Source: JAJZRJ01 sp040757055
Lineage (GTDB): Bacteria > Desulfobacterota > Desulfobulbia > Desulfobulbales > Desulfurivibrionaceae
Reading direction: 5' to 3'
Assembly: GCA_040757055.1 (NCBI GenBank)
Contig: JBFLXY010000014.1
Span: 1 to 56,773, forward strand
DNA length: 56,773 nucleotides
Shown here in pieces: positions 11,604 to 21,216 of this stretch. The position numbers and the translations under genes are program-made. Each line of letters begins with the position of its first letter. Position 1 is the stretch's first letter. A model generated the notes under the pieces. It saw only the letters and a program-made list of their open reading frames with translations. It had not been told where the DNA came from and made no database searches.

Positions 11604-12668
11604 ATGGACCTTGATGCCCGTCTGATGCGCAGGAAAAAGAAAACCGGCAATCCCGTTCCCTGGCTTGCCGGTTTTTTGTTGCTTTTGCTCTTGGCGGGGG
11701 CAGCTTTGCTGCTTTGGCTTTATGGCCGCACTCCTGGCCCGTTGCGGGAGGGAGAAGCGGTGGTGCTGATCCCCCCTCGCTCGTCTCTTGTCGCCATCGA
11801 GGAACGGCTGCAGGCAGCGGGGGTCATCCCGCCGGATGGCCGTTTTCACTGGTATGCCCGGTTGCGCGGCAAGGCAACCCGGCTTCAGGCGGGCGAATAC
11901 GCCTTCCGGCCGGGGCAGACGCCGGAGGAGGTCCTGCAGATTCTGGTGGCTGGCAAGGGAATCCGTCACCGGATCACCATTCCGGAAGGGTTCGCCATTG
12001 TCCAGATCGGAGGTCTGGTGGAGGCAGCAGGACTGGCGAAGCGCGAGCAGTTCGTCGCCCTGGCCAGGGATCAAGAATTCGTCCGCCGGCTGGGCATCGA
12101 GGCGGAGAGCCTGGAAGGCTATCTCTTCCCTGATACCTATTATTTCACCCGGAACCAGGACCTGACAGAGATGGCCACCATCATGGCGGAGCGGGGAATC
12201 CGGGTGCTCGACGAGGTGATGGCCTCGGCCCCGGCGGATATTGGGCTCACTCCGCATCAGGTCTTGACCCTGGCTTCCATCGTGGAAAAGGAAACAGGCC
12301 AGCCCCGGGAACGGCCGCTCATCGCCAGCGTCTTTCTGAACCGGCTCCGCCAGGGCATGCGGCTCCAGGCCGACCCCACCGTGATCTACGGCCTTGCCGA
12401 CTTCGACGGCAATATCACCAAGGCCGATCTGCGGGCCAGGAATCCCTACAATACTTACGTCAATGCCGGTCTGCCGCCGGGTCCCATCGCCAGTCCGGGT
12501 CGGGAGGCGATGGCCGCGGTGCTCAACCCGGCGCCGGAGAAGTATCTCTATTTCGTCTCCCGCAACGACGGCTCGCATCACTTTTCCGCCACCCTGGCCG
12601 AGCACAACCGGGCCGTGGCGGAGTTCCAGCCCAAACGAGCGCCTGAGCCTGAAAACGCCAGGCGCTGA
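11604..12668 (+). CDS. mltG: Endolytic transglycosylase MltG (YceG-like)
   Basis: MltG cleaves nascent peptidoglycan glycan strands at the inner membrane and helps set their length. The 354-residue protein has a basic start (MRRKKK), one membrane segment at about residues 20-42, a LysM-like part, and the catalytic Glu in TLASIVEKETGQ. Further family motifs are LQADPTVIYGL and NPYNTYVNAGLPPGPIASPG. It lies 38 bases after lon on the same strand and may be read from the same transcript. The ATG at 11625 is an alternative start. Confidence 0.93.
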   Translation: MDLDARLMRRKKKTGNPVPWLAGFLLLLLLAGAALLLWLYGRTPGPLREGEAVVLIPPRSSLVAIEERLQAAGVIPPDGRFHWYARLRGKATRLQAGEYAFRPGQTPEEVLQILVAGKGIRHRITIPEGFAIVQIGGLVEAAGLAKREQFVALARDQEFVRRLGIEAESLEGYLFPDTYYFTRNQDLTEMATIMAERGIRVLDEVMASAPADIGLTPHQVLTLASIVEKETGQPRERPLIASVFLNRLRQGMRLQADPTVIYGLADFDGNITKADLRARNPYNTYVNAGLPPGPIASPGREAMAAVLNPAPEKYLYFVSRNDGSHHFSATLAEHNRAVAEFQPKRAPEPENARR

Positions 12669-12736
12669 ACCGCACCGGCGCCGGAGCGCCGTGTCGGCCC
12701 TGGTCCGGCGAATGTGGGGAACGAGGAGGGACGTGG

Positions 12737-13903
12737 TCAGACGCCGAGGCTGTCCATCTTGCCCAGCAGGGTCCAGGCCTCGGCGAAGTCGGGGTTCTGT
12801 CGGAGGATGCGGTCCAGAGACTTGCGGGCCGCGGCGTATTCCTGCATCTCCACCAGCAGCACGGCGTAGTTGTAGTTGACCTGGTCGTTGCTGGGGCTGA
12901 TCCTGAGCGCCCGCTCGTAGTAGTTCCTGGCCCGCGGGTACTCCTTGCGCCTGCGGCAGACGATGCCCATGTGGTTGAGGGTGACGATCTCTTCCGTTGC
13001 CGCGCCGAGGTTTTTCTGCATGATCGCCTCGGCCTCGGCGTCGAGCCCGCAGTTGAGGCAGGCTTCGATGAATTTCTGCGGCAGTTTGCTTTCCTTTCTG
13101 GCGAGCTTGAGGGCGGCCGTCAGCGCCTCCCTGGCCGCCTCGCCCTTGCCCATCCGGTTCTGCTCCAGCGAAAGATCCACGTAGCGCTCCGCGTTGTTGG
13201 GCGAGAGTTCGATCCCTTTCTGCAGCGCCGCCACGGCCCCGGCATGGTCATGCTGGCGGATGTGAATGCGGGCGAGGCCGTCGAGGGATTTCACCCAGAG
13301 GTCGTTGCTGCAATCCTTGCAGCGCTGGTAGTTGGTGGCCGCCTCGTCGAGTTTTCCCTGCTTTTCCAGCAGGTGGCCCAGGTAATAATAGGTGGCGGAC
13401 TGGCCGGGCTGGAGGTTTTTCGCCTCGGTGAGCGCCTGCAGCGCCTCGTCGTCCCGATGTTCGTAGAGATGACGTTTGCCCGCATAGAGCGCCTTGTGGT
13501 ATGGATCGGGATCGTAGACCTTCTTGAGGGCAATCTCGATTTTCTGCCGCAGGGCCTCCGAAGTGACCGGCTTGACCAGATAGCCGTCGATATGCTCCTC
13601 GGTGATCGACATGATCCGGTCCAGGTCGTCCACCACGGTGATCATGATGACGGGCAGATGCCAGTGGTTTTCCGACTTGCGGATGCGCTGGAGCAGTTGC
13701 AGGCCGTCCATCTGCGGCATCAGCACGTCCGAGAGCACGATGTCCACGGGCGGGTGGGTGAACTGGATCTTGTCCCAGCCCTCCTTGCCGTTTTTGGCCA
13801 CCAGCACGCTGTCGTAACCGAGATTGGCCAGCATGTTGGCCAGCATCTGCGCCATGGCGGGGTTGTCTTCGACCACGAGGAAAGTATAGCGGCGATGGGG
13901 CAT
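12737..13903 (-). CDS. Response regulator with C-terminal TPR repeats
   Basis: The 388 residues comprise a REC domain (about 1-125) and TPR-type helical repeats (about 140-385). The receiver has the acidic pocket VVEDN, the phosphoacceptor Asp in VLSDVLMPQMDG, Thr in IMITVVDD and Lys in YLVKPV. There is no DNA-binding domain, so the output is probably protein-protein interaction. No histidine kinase is adjacent, so it is an orphan receiver. It converges on mltG across 68 bases with no clear terminator. Confidence 0.9.
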   Translation of the reverse strand: MPHRRYTFLVVEDNPAMAQMLANMLANLGYDSVLVAKNGKEGWDKIQFTHPPVDIVLSDVLMPQMDGLQLLQRIRKSENHWHLPVIMITVVDDLDRIMSITEEHIDGYLVKPVTSEALRQKIEIALKKVYDPDPYHKALYAGKRHLYEHRDDEALQALTEAKNLQPGQSATYYYLGHLLEKQGKLDEAATNYQRCKDCSNDLWVKSLDGLARIHIRQHDHAGAVAALQKGIELSPNNAERYVDLSLEQNRMGKGEAAREALTAALKLARKESKLPQKFIEACLNCGLDAEAEAIMQKNLGAATEEIVTLNHMGIVCRRRKEYPRARNYYERALRISPSNDQVNYNYAVLLVEMQEYAAARKSLDRILRQNPDFAEAWTLLGKMDSLGV

Positions 13904-13993
13904 GGCTCTGGCCTCGCGGGTTCCGGTTCGACTTACCGATATTCTGGCAGAGCCGCGGAAAGGGTGTCAAGGGATTTGGCAGGAGGGCAGGGT

Positions 13994-14025
13994 GAAAACG
14001 GGATGCCGCGTGGGGCGGCATCCCG
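13994..14025 (-). terminator. Intrinsic terminator after the RNase E/G gene
   Basis: GGGATGCCGC (14000-14009) pairs with GCGGCATCCC (14015-14024) over a 5-base loop. On the minus strand the stem is followed by TTTT, placing it just after the RNase stop. Confidence 0.8.
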
Positions 14026-14048
14026 TGGCGATGGAGGGGGGCGCGGCC

Positions 14049-15902
14049 TCAGTCGCCCTTGATGAACTCGATGGAGCTTGCCGCCGGGGTCATGGTCGGG
14101 TCCGCCTCGATGACGATTTCTGCCTGGTGCCGGTTTTCGAGTTCCACCAGGTCGGCCCGCTTCTTGTTGAGAATGTACTGGGCCACCTCCATGGGCAGCC
14201 GACAGAGCACCTTTTTCGCCTGGCGCCGGCTCATGCCGGTCTGGATCTGGCGCAGGTGCATGAGGGCCAATGCCTCCACCGAGCGGATCACACCGCGGCC
14301 CTCGCAGTGGGGGCAGGTCTTGTAGGCGCCGGTGTGGATGGGCGCCGCCATCTTCTGCCGCGAGATCTGCATCAGGCCGAATTTCGAGATCTTGGAAAAA
14401 TCGACCTTGGCCTTGTCGCGCTTCATGCACTCCCGCACCTTCTTTTCCACCTCGCGGATATGCTTGGCCTCCCGCATGTCGATGAAATCCACGACGATGA
14501 GGCCGCCCAGGTCGCGCATCCTGAGCTGGCGCGCCAGTTCCTCCGCCGCCTCCATGTTGGCGAGAAAGATGGATTCCTCGAAGTCCTTGTCCTTGGAGGT
14601 GCGGCCGGAGTTGACGTCGATGGCCACCAGCGCCTCGGTGGGGTTGATGACGATGGAGCCGCCGGAGGGCAGCGGTACCGTGGGCTGGAACATCTGCTCC
14701 ACCTGCTTTTCCACATGGTACTGGTGGAAGAGGGGTTGGGCGCCGTGGTGGAGGCGGACCGAGGTCTTGTCCCGCTGGGTCGGGGGCAGCAGCTGGAGGA
14801 AGGCCTTGACCTGCTCCAGGGCCTCGGGGTTGTCCACCAGGATCTCGCGGATCTCGGTGGTATAGTGGTCGCGCAGGAAGCGGGAGATGATGTTCTGCTC
14901 CTTGTAGACCAGCGACGGCGCGGGCTGGGTCTGGCCGCGCTTCTTGATCTCCTCCCAGAGGTTCAGGAGGTAGCGCAGGTCCTGGGCGAGTCCCGTCTTG
15001 GTGATCTCCTGGCTGGCGGTGCGGACGATGTAGCCGATGCCCTCGGGGATCTTGAGGCTTTCCATCATCTCCCGCAGCTGGCGGCGTTCCGCCTCGTTGT
15101 CGATCTTGCGCGAGATGCCGGCGCTGTCGCTGCCCGGCATCAGGACAAGATAACGGCCGGGCAGCGAAAGGTAGGTGGTGAGCATGGCGCCCTTGTTGCC
15201 GGTGGCCTCCTTGACCACCTCCACCAGCACCTCCTGCCCCTTCTTCACCACGTCCTGGATGCGCAGATCCTTCCAGTGGGTGTCGGGGGAGACGTCCACG
15301 GCATAGTATTCCGGGTGGATGTCGCTGAAGGGCAGAAAGCCGTTTTTGACGTGGCCGATGTCCACGAAGGCGGCCTGGAGGTTGGCCTCCACCGCGGTGA
15401 TCCGCCCCTTGTAGATGTTGCCCTTGGCCAGGGCCTGGCTCACCGTTTCGATGTGGAAGGATTCGACCTTGCCGTTTTCCACCAACGCCAGGCGGCATTC
15501 CTCGGGTTCGTCGGTGTTGATGAGGAGCTTGCAGCCGCCTTTGCCTGATGATGCCGGGGACAGGCGTGTCTCTTCGCTCGTTGCCTCTGCTGCTTCCGTG
15601 GCCGTCATCGAAGTCGCTTGTTCGGCGCTTTTTCCCTTGCCCCGGCGGGAGCGACCGCCCCGGCGGGAGGAGCGCCGGGAGCGGGAGGATTTGCTGGGCG
15701 GCTGCTGTGCGTCTTCTGCCTGCGGCGGCTCGTTGCCGGAGGGAGGGGTTTTGGGGGCGGTTTTTTCGGTGGGCATGGCGGTATGGGCCTCAGGCTGTGC
15801 GGCTGCGCCGCTGGTGTTTGGGGTCTCCTCCGCACTGGCCTTCTTGGGCTTCAGCCATTGGCTGACGCGGGTGAACATGGAGGGGGTCTGGTCGTCTTGC
15901 AT
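14049..15902 (-). CDS. Ribonuclease E/G
   Basis: This endoribonuclease processes rRNA and mRNA. The 617 residues start with an unusual low-complexity extension of about 130 residues, rich in Lys, Arg, Ser and Pro (for example RSRRSSRRGGRSRRGKGK). The S1 domain follows (KGRITAVEANLQAAFVDIG), then the RNase catalytic core with its metal-binding Asp residues in VAIDVNSGRT and VVDFIDM, and the zinc-link Cys pair CPHCEGRG. It lacks the long C-terminal degradosome scaffold of enterobacterial RNase E, so its core is closer to RNase G with an added N-terminus. A radical SAM gene lies 8 bases downstream of the window-right boundary of its start, on the same strand. Confidence 0.93.
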   Translation of the reverse strand: MQDDQTPSMFTRVSQWLKPKKASAEETPNTSGAAAQPEAHTAMPTEKTAPKTPPSGNEPPQAEDAQQPPSKSSRSRRSSRRGGRSRRGKGKSAEQATSMTATEAAEATSEETRLSPASSGKGGCKLLINTDEPEECRLALVENGKVESFHIETVSQALAKGNIYKGRITAVEANLQAAFVDIGHVKNGFLPFSDIHPEYYAVDVSPDTHWKDLRIQDVVKKGQEVLVEVVKEATGNKGAMLTTYLSLPGRYLVLMPGSDSAGISRKIDNEAERRQLREMMESLKIPEGIGYIVRTASQEITKTGLAQDLRYLLNLWEEIKKRGQTQPAPSLVYKEQNIISRFLRDHYTTEIREILVDNPEALEQVKAFLQLLPPTQRDKTSVRLHHGAQPLFHQYHVEKQVEQMFQPTVPLPSGGSIVINPTEALVAIDVNSGRTSKDKDFEESIFLANMEAAEELARQLRMRDLGGLIVVDFIDMREAKHIREVEKKVRECMKRDKAKVDFSKISKFGLMQISRQKMAAPIHTGAYKTCPHCEGRGVIRSVEALALMHLRQIQTGMSRRQAKKVLCRLPMEVAQYILNKKRADLVELENRHQAEIVIEADPTMTPAASSIEFIKGD

Positions 15903-15910
15903 GGTCGGTG

Positions 15911-16846
15911 TTACGCCTTTTTCGGTTGATAGTATTCCTTGTGGTGGTGGGCGGTCTTCATGAGTTGGCCTTGCGCCACCAGTTGCTCCAGCGCCTGTTC
16001 GGTGGGGGCGGTTTCGAGGTTCAATGCCTCGGCCACGTCGGCTGCCGTGCAGGGGCGGCGCAGAAGCATGGCGAGGATGGCCGATTCATCGGCCGTGTGA
16101 AATTTTTCCCGTTCGCGGGTGGTGAAATCGACGAGGATTTCCACCGGGACCGTGAACTGCCGGGCGATCTGGGTCAGCTCCGCCTTGGTCAGGGGCTGGG
16201 CGAAGGATTCGAGCGGTGGCCGGGCAACGGTGTTCAACTGCACCTTGGTCGGCTGGATGCCGGCCACGGCCTCCCTGATGGCTGCGATATCCGCCGGGCT
16301 GTCGTTGATTCCCTTGGCCAGAAGGATTTCGAGCCAGTACTGGCCGCTGAATTCCTTACGGAAACGGACAAGCCCTTCGATCACCAAGGCAAGCGGCGCG
16401 CAGGCGGCCGGCCGGTTGATCTTGCGGTAGCTTGCCTCCAGGGCTGCGTCCAGGGAGGGGATGACGATATCGGCCGGCATGAGATCCTGCCGGACCTGCG
16501 GGTCGTGGAGCAGGGAGCCGTTGGTGAGTATGGCGACCGGTTTGGTGGTGCGTTCCTTCAGGTAGCGGATGACGGTGCCAATGCCGGTGTGCAGCGTCGG
16601 CTCGCCCGAGGCGGTGATGGTGCAGACATCAAGGCGCGCCACTGCCGCGCCATCGTTCAGAAAGGCGTCGATCTCGCGGAGGATCGTGGAGGTGGGGACG
16701 TATTCCTTGCGGTCGCAGGTGAATTCGGTGGTCGGCCCGATCTCGCAGTAGATGCAGTTGAAGTTGCAGATTTTCGGGGGAAGGAGGTCGATGCCCAGCG
16801 AGAGACCGAGCCGCCGGGAATTCACCGGGCCAAAGATATGCTTCAT
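15911..16846 (-). CDS. TYW1-like radical SAM protein (COG0731 type)
   Basis: The 311-residue protein opens MKHIFGPVNSRRLGLSLGID and has the radical SAM cluster motif CNFNCIYC. These features match the COG0731 Fe-S oxidoreductases related to the wybutosine enzyme TYW1. GEPTLH follows as the SAM-binding GGE-like motif. The last 60-70 residues resemble a winged helix, ending HHHKEYYQPKKA. The actual reaction is unknown in bacteria. The start at 16846 is placed at the conserved N-terminus; upstream residues are not family-like. Only 8 bases separate it from the RNase E/G gene, suggesting an operon. Confidence 0.85.
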   Translation of the reverse strand: MKHIFGPVNSRRLGLSLGIDLLPPKICNFNCIYCEIGPTTEFTCDRKEYVPTSTILREIDAFLNDGAAVARLDVCTITASGEPTLHTGIGTVIRYLKERTTKPVAILTNGSLLHDPQVRQDLMPADIVIPSLDAALEASYRKINRPAACAPLALVIEGLVRFRKEFSGQYWLEILLAKGINDSPADIAAIREAVAGIQPTKVQLNTVARPPLESFAQPLTKAELTQIARQFTVPVEILVDFTTREREKFHTADESAILAMLLRRPCTAADVAEALNLETAPTEQALEQLVAQGQLMKTAHHHKEYYQPKKA

Positions 16847-17185
16847 GCGGAAACAATGCCTGTTGTGGGCGTTTGTCGAAGGTTGGGGGCTATGGCACAC
16901 GGCGACGCCGCCGTGAATACGCCCGGGCCTCGCCCGAGGCCGCCGTCAACCGCTCCGCCAACGGTTTCAGGGCTCAGTTTCCCGACAGCCCCCGCGGGCG
17001 GAGCAATTTTGTGGGCGCATCGGACTCTAATTGGCTGATTTTTAAAATAAATCACATCCTGCCAATTGGCAAGCCCAATTGTGCACGACTTTTGCCTTGA
17101 CACCTGGGTGCCGCACTGCGTAGATTCGATGCGGAGAAGCAGGCACCAGCCGCCGTTTTTGTAAGGAAATCCACAGGACGACACC
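16847..17185. other. Intergenic region between the radical SAM gene and ilvD
   Basis: About 340 bases without a credible gene. It contains the ilvD promoter and three AATTGG-type half sites at 17028-17080 (taattgg, the palindrome GCCAATTGGC at 17061-17070, and ccaattg). These could be a regulator's binding cluster. No T-box or attenuator is evident in the roughly 55-base leader. Confidence 0.5.
17097..17126 (+). promoter_or_regulatory. Sigma70-type promoter of ilvD
   Basis: A consensus TTGACA (17097-17102), an 18-base spacer and TAGATT (17121-17126) lie about 60 bases before the ilvD ATG. Confidence 0.7.
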
Positions 17186-18856
17186 ATGCGCAGCGATGCA
17201 TTGCGAAAAGGATTGGAACGGGCTCCCCATCGGTCACTCTTGAAGGCCATGGGCTACACCGACGAGGAGATCAACCGGCCGCTCATCGGCATCTGCCACG
17301 CCCACAACGAGATCATCCCCGGCCATGTCCACCTCGACAAGCTGGTCGAGGCGGTCAAGGCGGGGGTTCGGCTGGCCGGCGGTACGCCGGTGGCCTTCGG
17401 TACCATCGGTGTTTGCGACGGTCTGGCCATGAACCATGCCGGCATGAAGTATTCCCTGGCCAGCCGCGAGGTCATCGCCGACTCGGTGGAGATCATGGCC
17501 ATGGCCCACCCCTTCGATGCCCTGGTGCTCGTTCCCAACTGCGACAAGGTGACGCCGGGCATGCTGATGGCCATGCTGCGGGTCAATGTTCCGGCGGTGA
17601 TGGTGAGCGGCGGCCCCATGCTCACCGGCCGCTTTCGCGGCAGGGACGTGAACCTGATCAGCGTTTTCGAGGGGGTCGGCCGGGTCAAGGCGGATACCAT
17701 GAGTCTTGAGGAACTGTGCGAGCTGGAGGAAAAGGCCTGCCCCGGCTGCGGCTCCTGCGCCGGCATGTTCACCGCCAACTCCATGAACTGTCTGGCCGAG
17801 GCCATCGGCCTGGCCCTGCCCGGCAACGGCACGATCCCGGCGGTTTCCGGCGCCCGCATCCGCCTGGCCAAGAAGGCCGGCATGGCGGTCATGCACCTTC
17901 TGCACGAGAATATCCGGCCCCGCGACATCGCCACCCGCGAGGCCTTTGAAAATGCCATGGCGGTGGACATGGCCTTGGGCTGCTCCACCAACACCGTGCT
18001 CCATGTGCCCGCCATTGCCAGGGAGGCCGGCGTCGATCTGCCCCTGGCCTTCTTCAACGAGGTCAGTGCCAAGATTCCCCACATCTGCAGCCTGATTCCC
18101 GGCGGCAGCCACAGCATGCAACAGCTTGACGAGGCCGGCGGCGTGCCGGCGGTGATGGCCGAACTGCTCAACACCGACGAGGGCTTGAACCTCGACGTGC
18201 TCACCGTGACCGGCAAGACCCTGCGGGAGAACCTGGAGGAGGTCAAGGTGCTGGATGCCGACATCATCCGGCCGGTGGACGAAGCCTACCACAAGGTTGG
18301 CGGTATTGCCGTGCTTTACGGCAACCTCGCCCCGGAGGGAGCGGTAGTCAAGCAATCGGCGGTGGCCGATGAGATGCTCACCCATACCGGCCCGGCCCGG
18401 GTCTTCAACTCCGAGGCCGAGGCGCACGCCGCAATCCTCGATGGCAAGATCAAGAGCGGCGATGTGGTGGTCATCCGCTACTGCGGCCCCAGGGGGGGGC
18501 CGGGCATGCCGGAGATGCTTTCGCCCACCGCGGCGATTGTCGGCATGGGGCTCGGCAAGAGTGTGGCGCTCATCACCGATGGCCGCTTCAGCGGCGGTAC
18601 GAAGGGGGCCTGCATTGGCCATGTCTCGCCGGAGGCGGCGGATGGCGGTCCCATTGCCCTGGTCGAGGAAGGAGACAAGATCAGCATCGACATCCCCAGG
18701 CACAGGCTGGAATTGAAGGTCGCCCCGGCAGAACTGGAAAAACGGCGGGAAAAGTGGCAGCCACCGGCTCCCAGGATCACCAGCGGCTATGCCGCCCGCT
18801 ACGCGCGCCTGGTGACCTCCGGCAGCACCGGCGCGGTGCTCAAGGATTCTTTCTAG
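17186..18856 (+). CDS. ilvD: Dihydroxy-acid dehydratase
   Basis: IlvD converts dihydroxyisovalerate and dihydroxymethylvalerate into the 2-oxo acids that give valine and isoleucine. The 556-residue length is standard. Cluster cysteines are in VLVPNCDKVTPGM, in ACPGCGSCAGMFTANSMNCL, and further motifs are YCGPRGGPGMPEM and TDGRFSGGTKG. The start MRSDALRKGLERAPHRSLL is the conserved N-terminus. No other branched-chain gene is adjacent; lptD follows on the same strand after 22 bases. Confidence 0.96.
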   Translation: MRSDALRKGLERAPHRSLLKAMGYTDEEINRPLIGICHAHNEIIPGHVHLDKLVEAVKAGVRLAGGTPVAFGTIGVCDGLAMNHAGMKYSLASREVIADSVEIMAMAHPFDALVLVPNCDKVTPGMLMAMLRVNVPAVMVSGGPMLTGRFRGRDVNLISVFEGVGRVKADTMSLEELCELEEKACPGCGSCAGMFTANSMNCLAEAIGLALPGNGTIPAVSGARIRLAKKAGMAVMHLLHENIRPRDIATREAFENAMAVDMALGCSTNTVLHVPAIAREAGVDLPLAFFNEVSAKIPHICSLIPGGSHSMQQLDEAGGVPAVMAELLNTDEGLNLDVLTVTGKTLRENLEEVKVLDADIIRPVDEAYHKVGGIAVLYGNLAPEGAVVKQSAVADEMLTHTGPARVFNSEAEAHAAILDGKIKSGDVVVIRYCGPRGGPGMPEMLSPTAAIVGMGLGKSVALITDGRFSGGTKGACIGHVSPEAADGGPIALVEEGDKISIDIPRHRLELKVAPAELEKRREKWQPPAPRITSGYAARYARLVTSGSTGAVLKDSF

Positions 18857-18878
18857 ACGCGGCCCCGGACGGCAACGG

Positions 18879-21212
18879 ATGCACCAGCGCGCGGCAAGGG
18901 AAGGAAGAGCAGGGCAACTGGCCGCCCTGGTGGGGCTTGTGGTCCTGCTCTGGCCGCTGGCAGCCTGGGCCAAGCCGGTGCCGTGGGAAATCACCGCCGA
19001 TTCCCTGATTCATTACGAGAACCCCAAGTCCATCTTCGCCGAGGGCAACGTGGTGCTGGTCCGTCCCAAGGAGGCCGGGCCGCCGCTTACCATCACCGCC
19101 GACTGGATGCGCTACGATGTGGAACTGGGTCTGGTCAAGGCCCGTGGCCATGTCTTCATCGACTCGCCGGGCGGGGAGGAGGTGCGCGCCGAGGTGGCCA
19201 AGCTCGATCTCAACAGCCAGGTCGGCACCATGGAGAATGCCACCATTTTCATGGAAGAGGACCACGTCTACCTGCAAGGGAAAACAGTCGAGAAAACTGG
19301 TGAGTTGACCTATACCCTTCACGAAAGCCGCTTCTCCGCCTGCCGTCCAACCGAGGGCAGCAAACAGCCGTGGGCCATCGACAGCAGCCGGGCCAAGATA
19401 ACGCTGGAAGGGATGACCCACCTTGTCCATCCCTGGCTGAACGTCATGGATGTACCGGTGGCCTACTCCCCTTACCTGCTGATCCCGACCAAGACCAAGC
19501 GGGCAACGGGTTTTCTTTTTCCGGAGTGGTCGCACTCAAGCCGCGACGGCTTCGGCCTCGTGGCGCCTTTTTTCGTCAACCTTTCCCCGAGCAGCGACAT
19601 CACCCTCTACCCCGACTACAGGTCGAAGCGGGGGCTGATGTATGGAGGTGAGTTCCGCTATGTGGCGAGCCCACGCTCCAAGGGGGTCCTGATGCTGGAT
19701 TACCTTCAGGACGATCTCGTCGATACGGACAACGATGATTACAAGAATGACGGTTTTCTCCGGGTTGCGCGCAACCGGTACTGGCTGCGCGGCAAGGCGG
19801 ATCATGTCTTTGGCAATGGTGTCGTGGGACGCCTTGATCTGGATCTGATTTCGGATCAGGATTTTCTGCAGGATCTGGCCGATGGTGCGTATGGTTTTGA
19901 AGAGAATCATGCTCTTTTCATGGAGGCGTTCGGACGTGGCCTCAGGGAAAAAAGCCTGACCGAACGGGAGTCCACGGCCCAGCTCATCAAGGGTTGGGGC
20001 AACATGGTGTTGAGCGGTGAGTTACGCACGGTGCAAAATGTCCAGAACGACCTGCTGTTGTCCGGCGCGGATGGGGACGGAATTCTGGAGCCGGGAGAAA
20101 CCGCCTGGCTGGATAAGCGGATCAGCCCCCTGCAAACCCTGCCGCGGGTGAATTTTACTGGCCGGGAACCGATTGGCGGCAGACGGCTCAGTCTCGCCTG
20201 GAATACGGAGTATGTGAACTACTGGCGGGAACGGGGTCTCGGCGCCCATCGCCTCGATCTCCATCCCCAGGTTGTCACCCCCTTGCCTCGCATTGGCTGG
20301 GTGGAGGGCAGGATGACCACCGGTGTTCGCGAGACCGCTTACGACGTTCAGACCAACAAGAATGCCGACTGGGCTTTTGGCACCTTCCAGGAGCGGACGG
20401 CCTTTGATTTTGAGGGAAATATCGCCACCCTTCTCATGCGCGATTTTGATCTGTCGTTCGGGGAGGTTCAGTGGCTTGAGCATGTGATTCGTCCCAATCT
20501 CATATACAGTTATGGCTCCCATACCTCGGAGCGGGAGCTGCCGAGTTTCGACAGCATTGACCGCCTTGGTTCGAGAAATTGGCTCACCTACGAGTGGAAC
20601 AACTATTTCGACATTGGTGGCGACGGCGGCGGAGAGGCCTTCTGGAGCCGTCAGCTCGGACAATTCAAGATCTTTCAGAGCTACGATCTGCGGGAAATGC
20701 GGCGAGACCTGGTTGGGGCCGATGACAAACGCCGGGAGTTCTCGGACGTACGCCTTGATCTCTATGCCTATCCTTTGAAATCACTCTCGTTGCGCTACGA
20801 GACCAACTTCAGCGTGTACGGGCAGGGAATAAACCGTTACCAGCTGACGGGACAGTACGGCATTGCGCGGTTGGCCAGTATTTCCGTCGATTACCGCTAC
20901 CTCAAGTACAGCAGCATGGTGGAGCCCTATTTCTATACCAACGTCGGCGATTCCCAGCACGATATCGGGACAACCTTTTTCGCCCAGTTGACCCCGGCGC
21001 TTTCCGCCACCGGCTCCCTGAACAAGTCGTTTTCCTCAAGCCATACGGTCTCTTCCGCCCTGGGCCTTCTTTACAGGCCGGATTGCTGGACGATGAAGGT
21101 GGAGATGCGGAGTTCCGCGGACGATGAGCAAAGCATCATGGTGGTCTTTCTCCTTGAGGGCATCGGGCCGCTCCTCTCCATCGAGAAGGAAAAGAAGAAG
21201 GAAAACATGTAG
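18879..21212 (+). CDS. lptD: LPS-assembly outer membrane protein LptD
   Basis: LptD is the outer-membrane beta-barrel that inserts lipopolysaccharide delivered by LptA. The 777 residues have a signal peptide (cleavage near AAWAKP, about residue 32). An OstA/LptA-like periplasmic domain follows (about 33-200, with ITADSLIHYENPKSIFAEGN). The rest is a long barrel with a terminal aromatic-rich strand region. Only two cysteines are seen in the mature part (ACRPTEG and PDCWTMK), fewer than the four that form the disulfides of E. coli LptD. The position after ilvD is not informative. Confidence 0.9.
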   Translation: MHQRAAREGRAGQLAALVGLVVLLWPLAAWAKPVPWEITADSLIHYENPKSIFAEGNVVLVRPKEAGPPLTITADWMRYDVELGLVKARGHVFIDSPGGEEVRAEVAKLDLNSQVGTMENATIFMEEDHVYLQGKTVEKTGELTYTLHESRFSACRPTEGSKQPWAIDSSRAKITLEGMTHLVHPWLNVMDVPVAYSPYLLIPTKTKRATGFLFPEWSHSSRDGFGLVAPFFVNLSPSSDITLYPDYRSKRGLMYGGEFRYVASPRSKGVLMLDYLQDDLVDTDNDDYKNDGFLRVARNRYWLRGKADHVFGNGVVGRLDLDLISDQDFLQDLADGAYGFEENHALFMEAFGRGLREKSLTERESTAQLIKGWGNMVLSGELRTVQNVQNDLLLSGADGDGILEPGETAWLDKRISPLQTLPRVNFTGREPIGGRRLSLAWNTEYVNYWRERGLGAHRLDLHPQVVTPLPRIGWVEGRMTTGVRETAYDVQTNKNADWAFGTFQERTAFDFEGNIATLLMRDFDLSFGEVQWLEHVIRPNLIYSYGSHTSERELPSFDSIDRLGSRNWLTYEWNNYFDIGGDGGGEAFWSRQLGQFKIFQSYDLREMRRDLVGADDKRREFSDVRLDLYAYPLKSLSLRYETNFSVYGQGINRYQLTGQYGIARLASISVDYRYLKYSSMVEPYFYTNVGDSQHDIGTTFFAQLTPALSATGSLNKSFSSSHTVSSALGLLYRPDCWTMKVEMRSSADDEQSIMVVFLLEGIGPLLSIEKEKKKENM

Positions 21213-21216
21213 TTTT

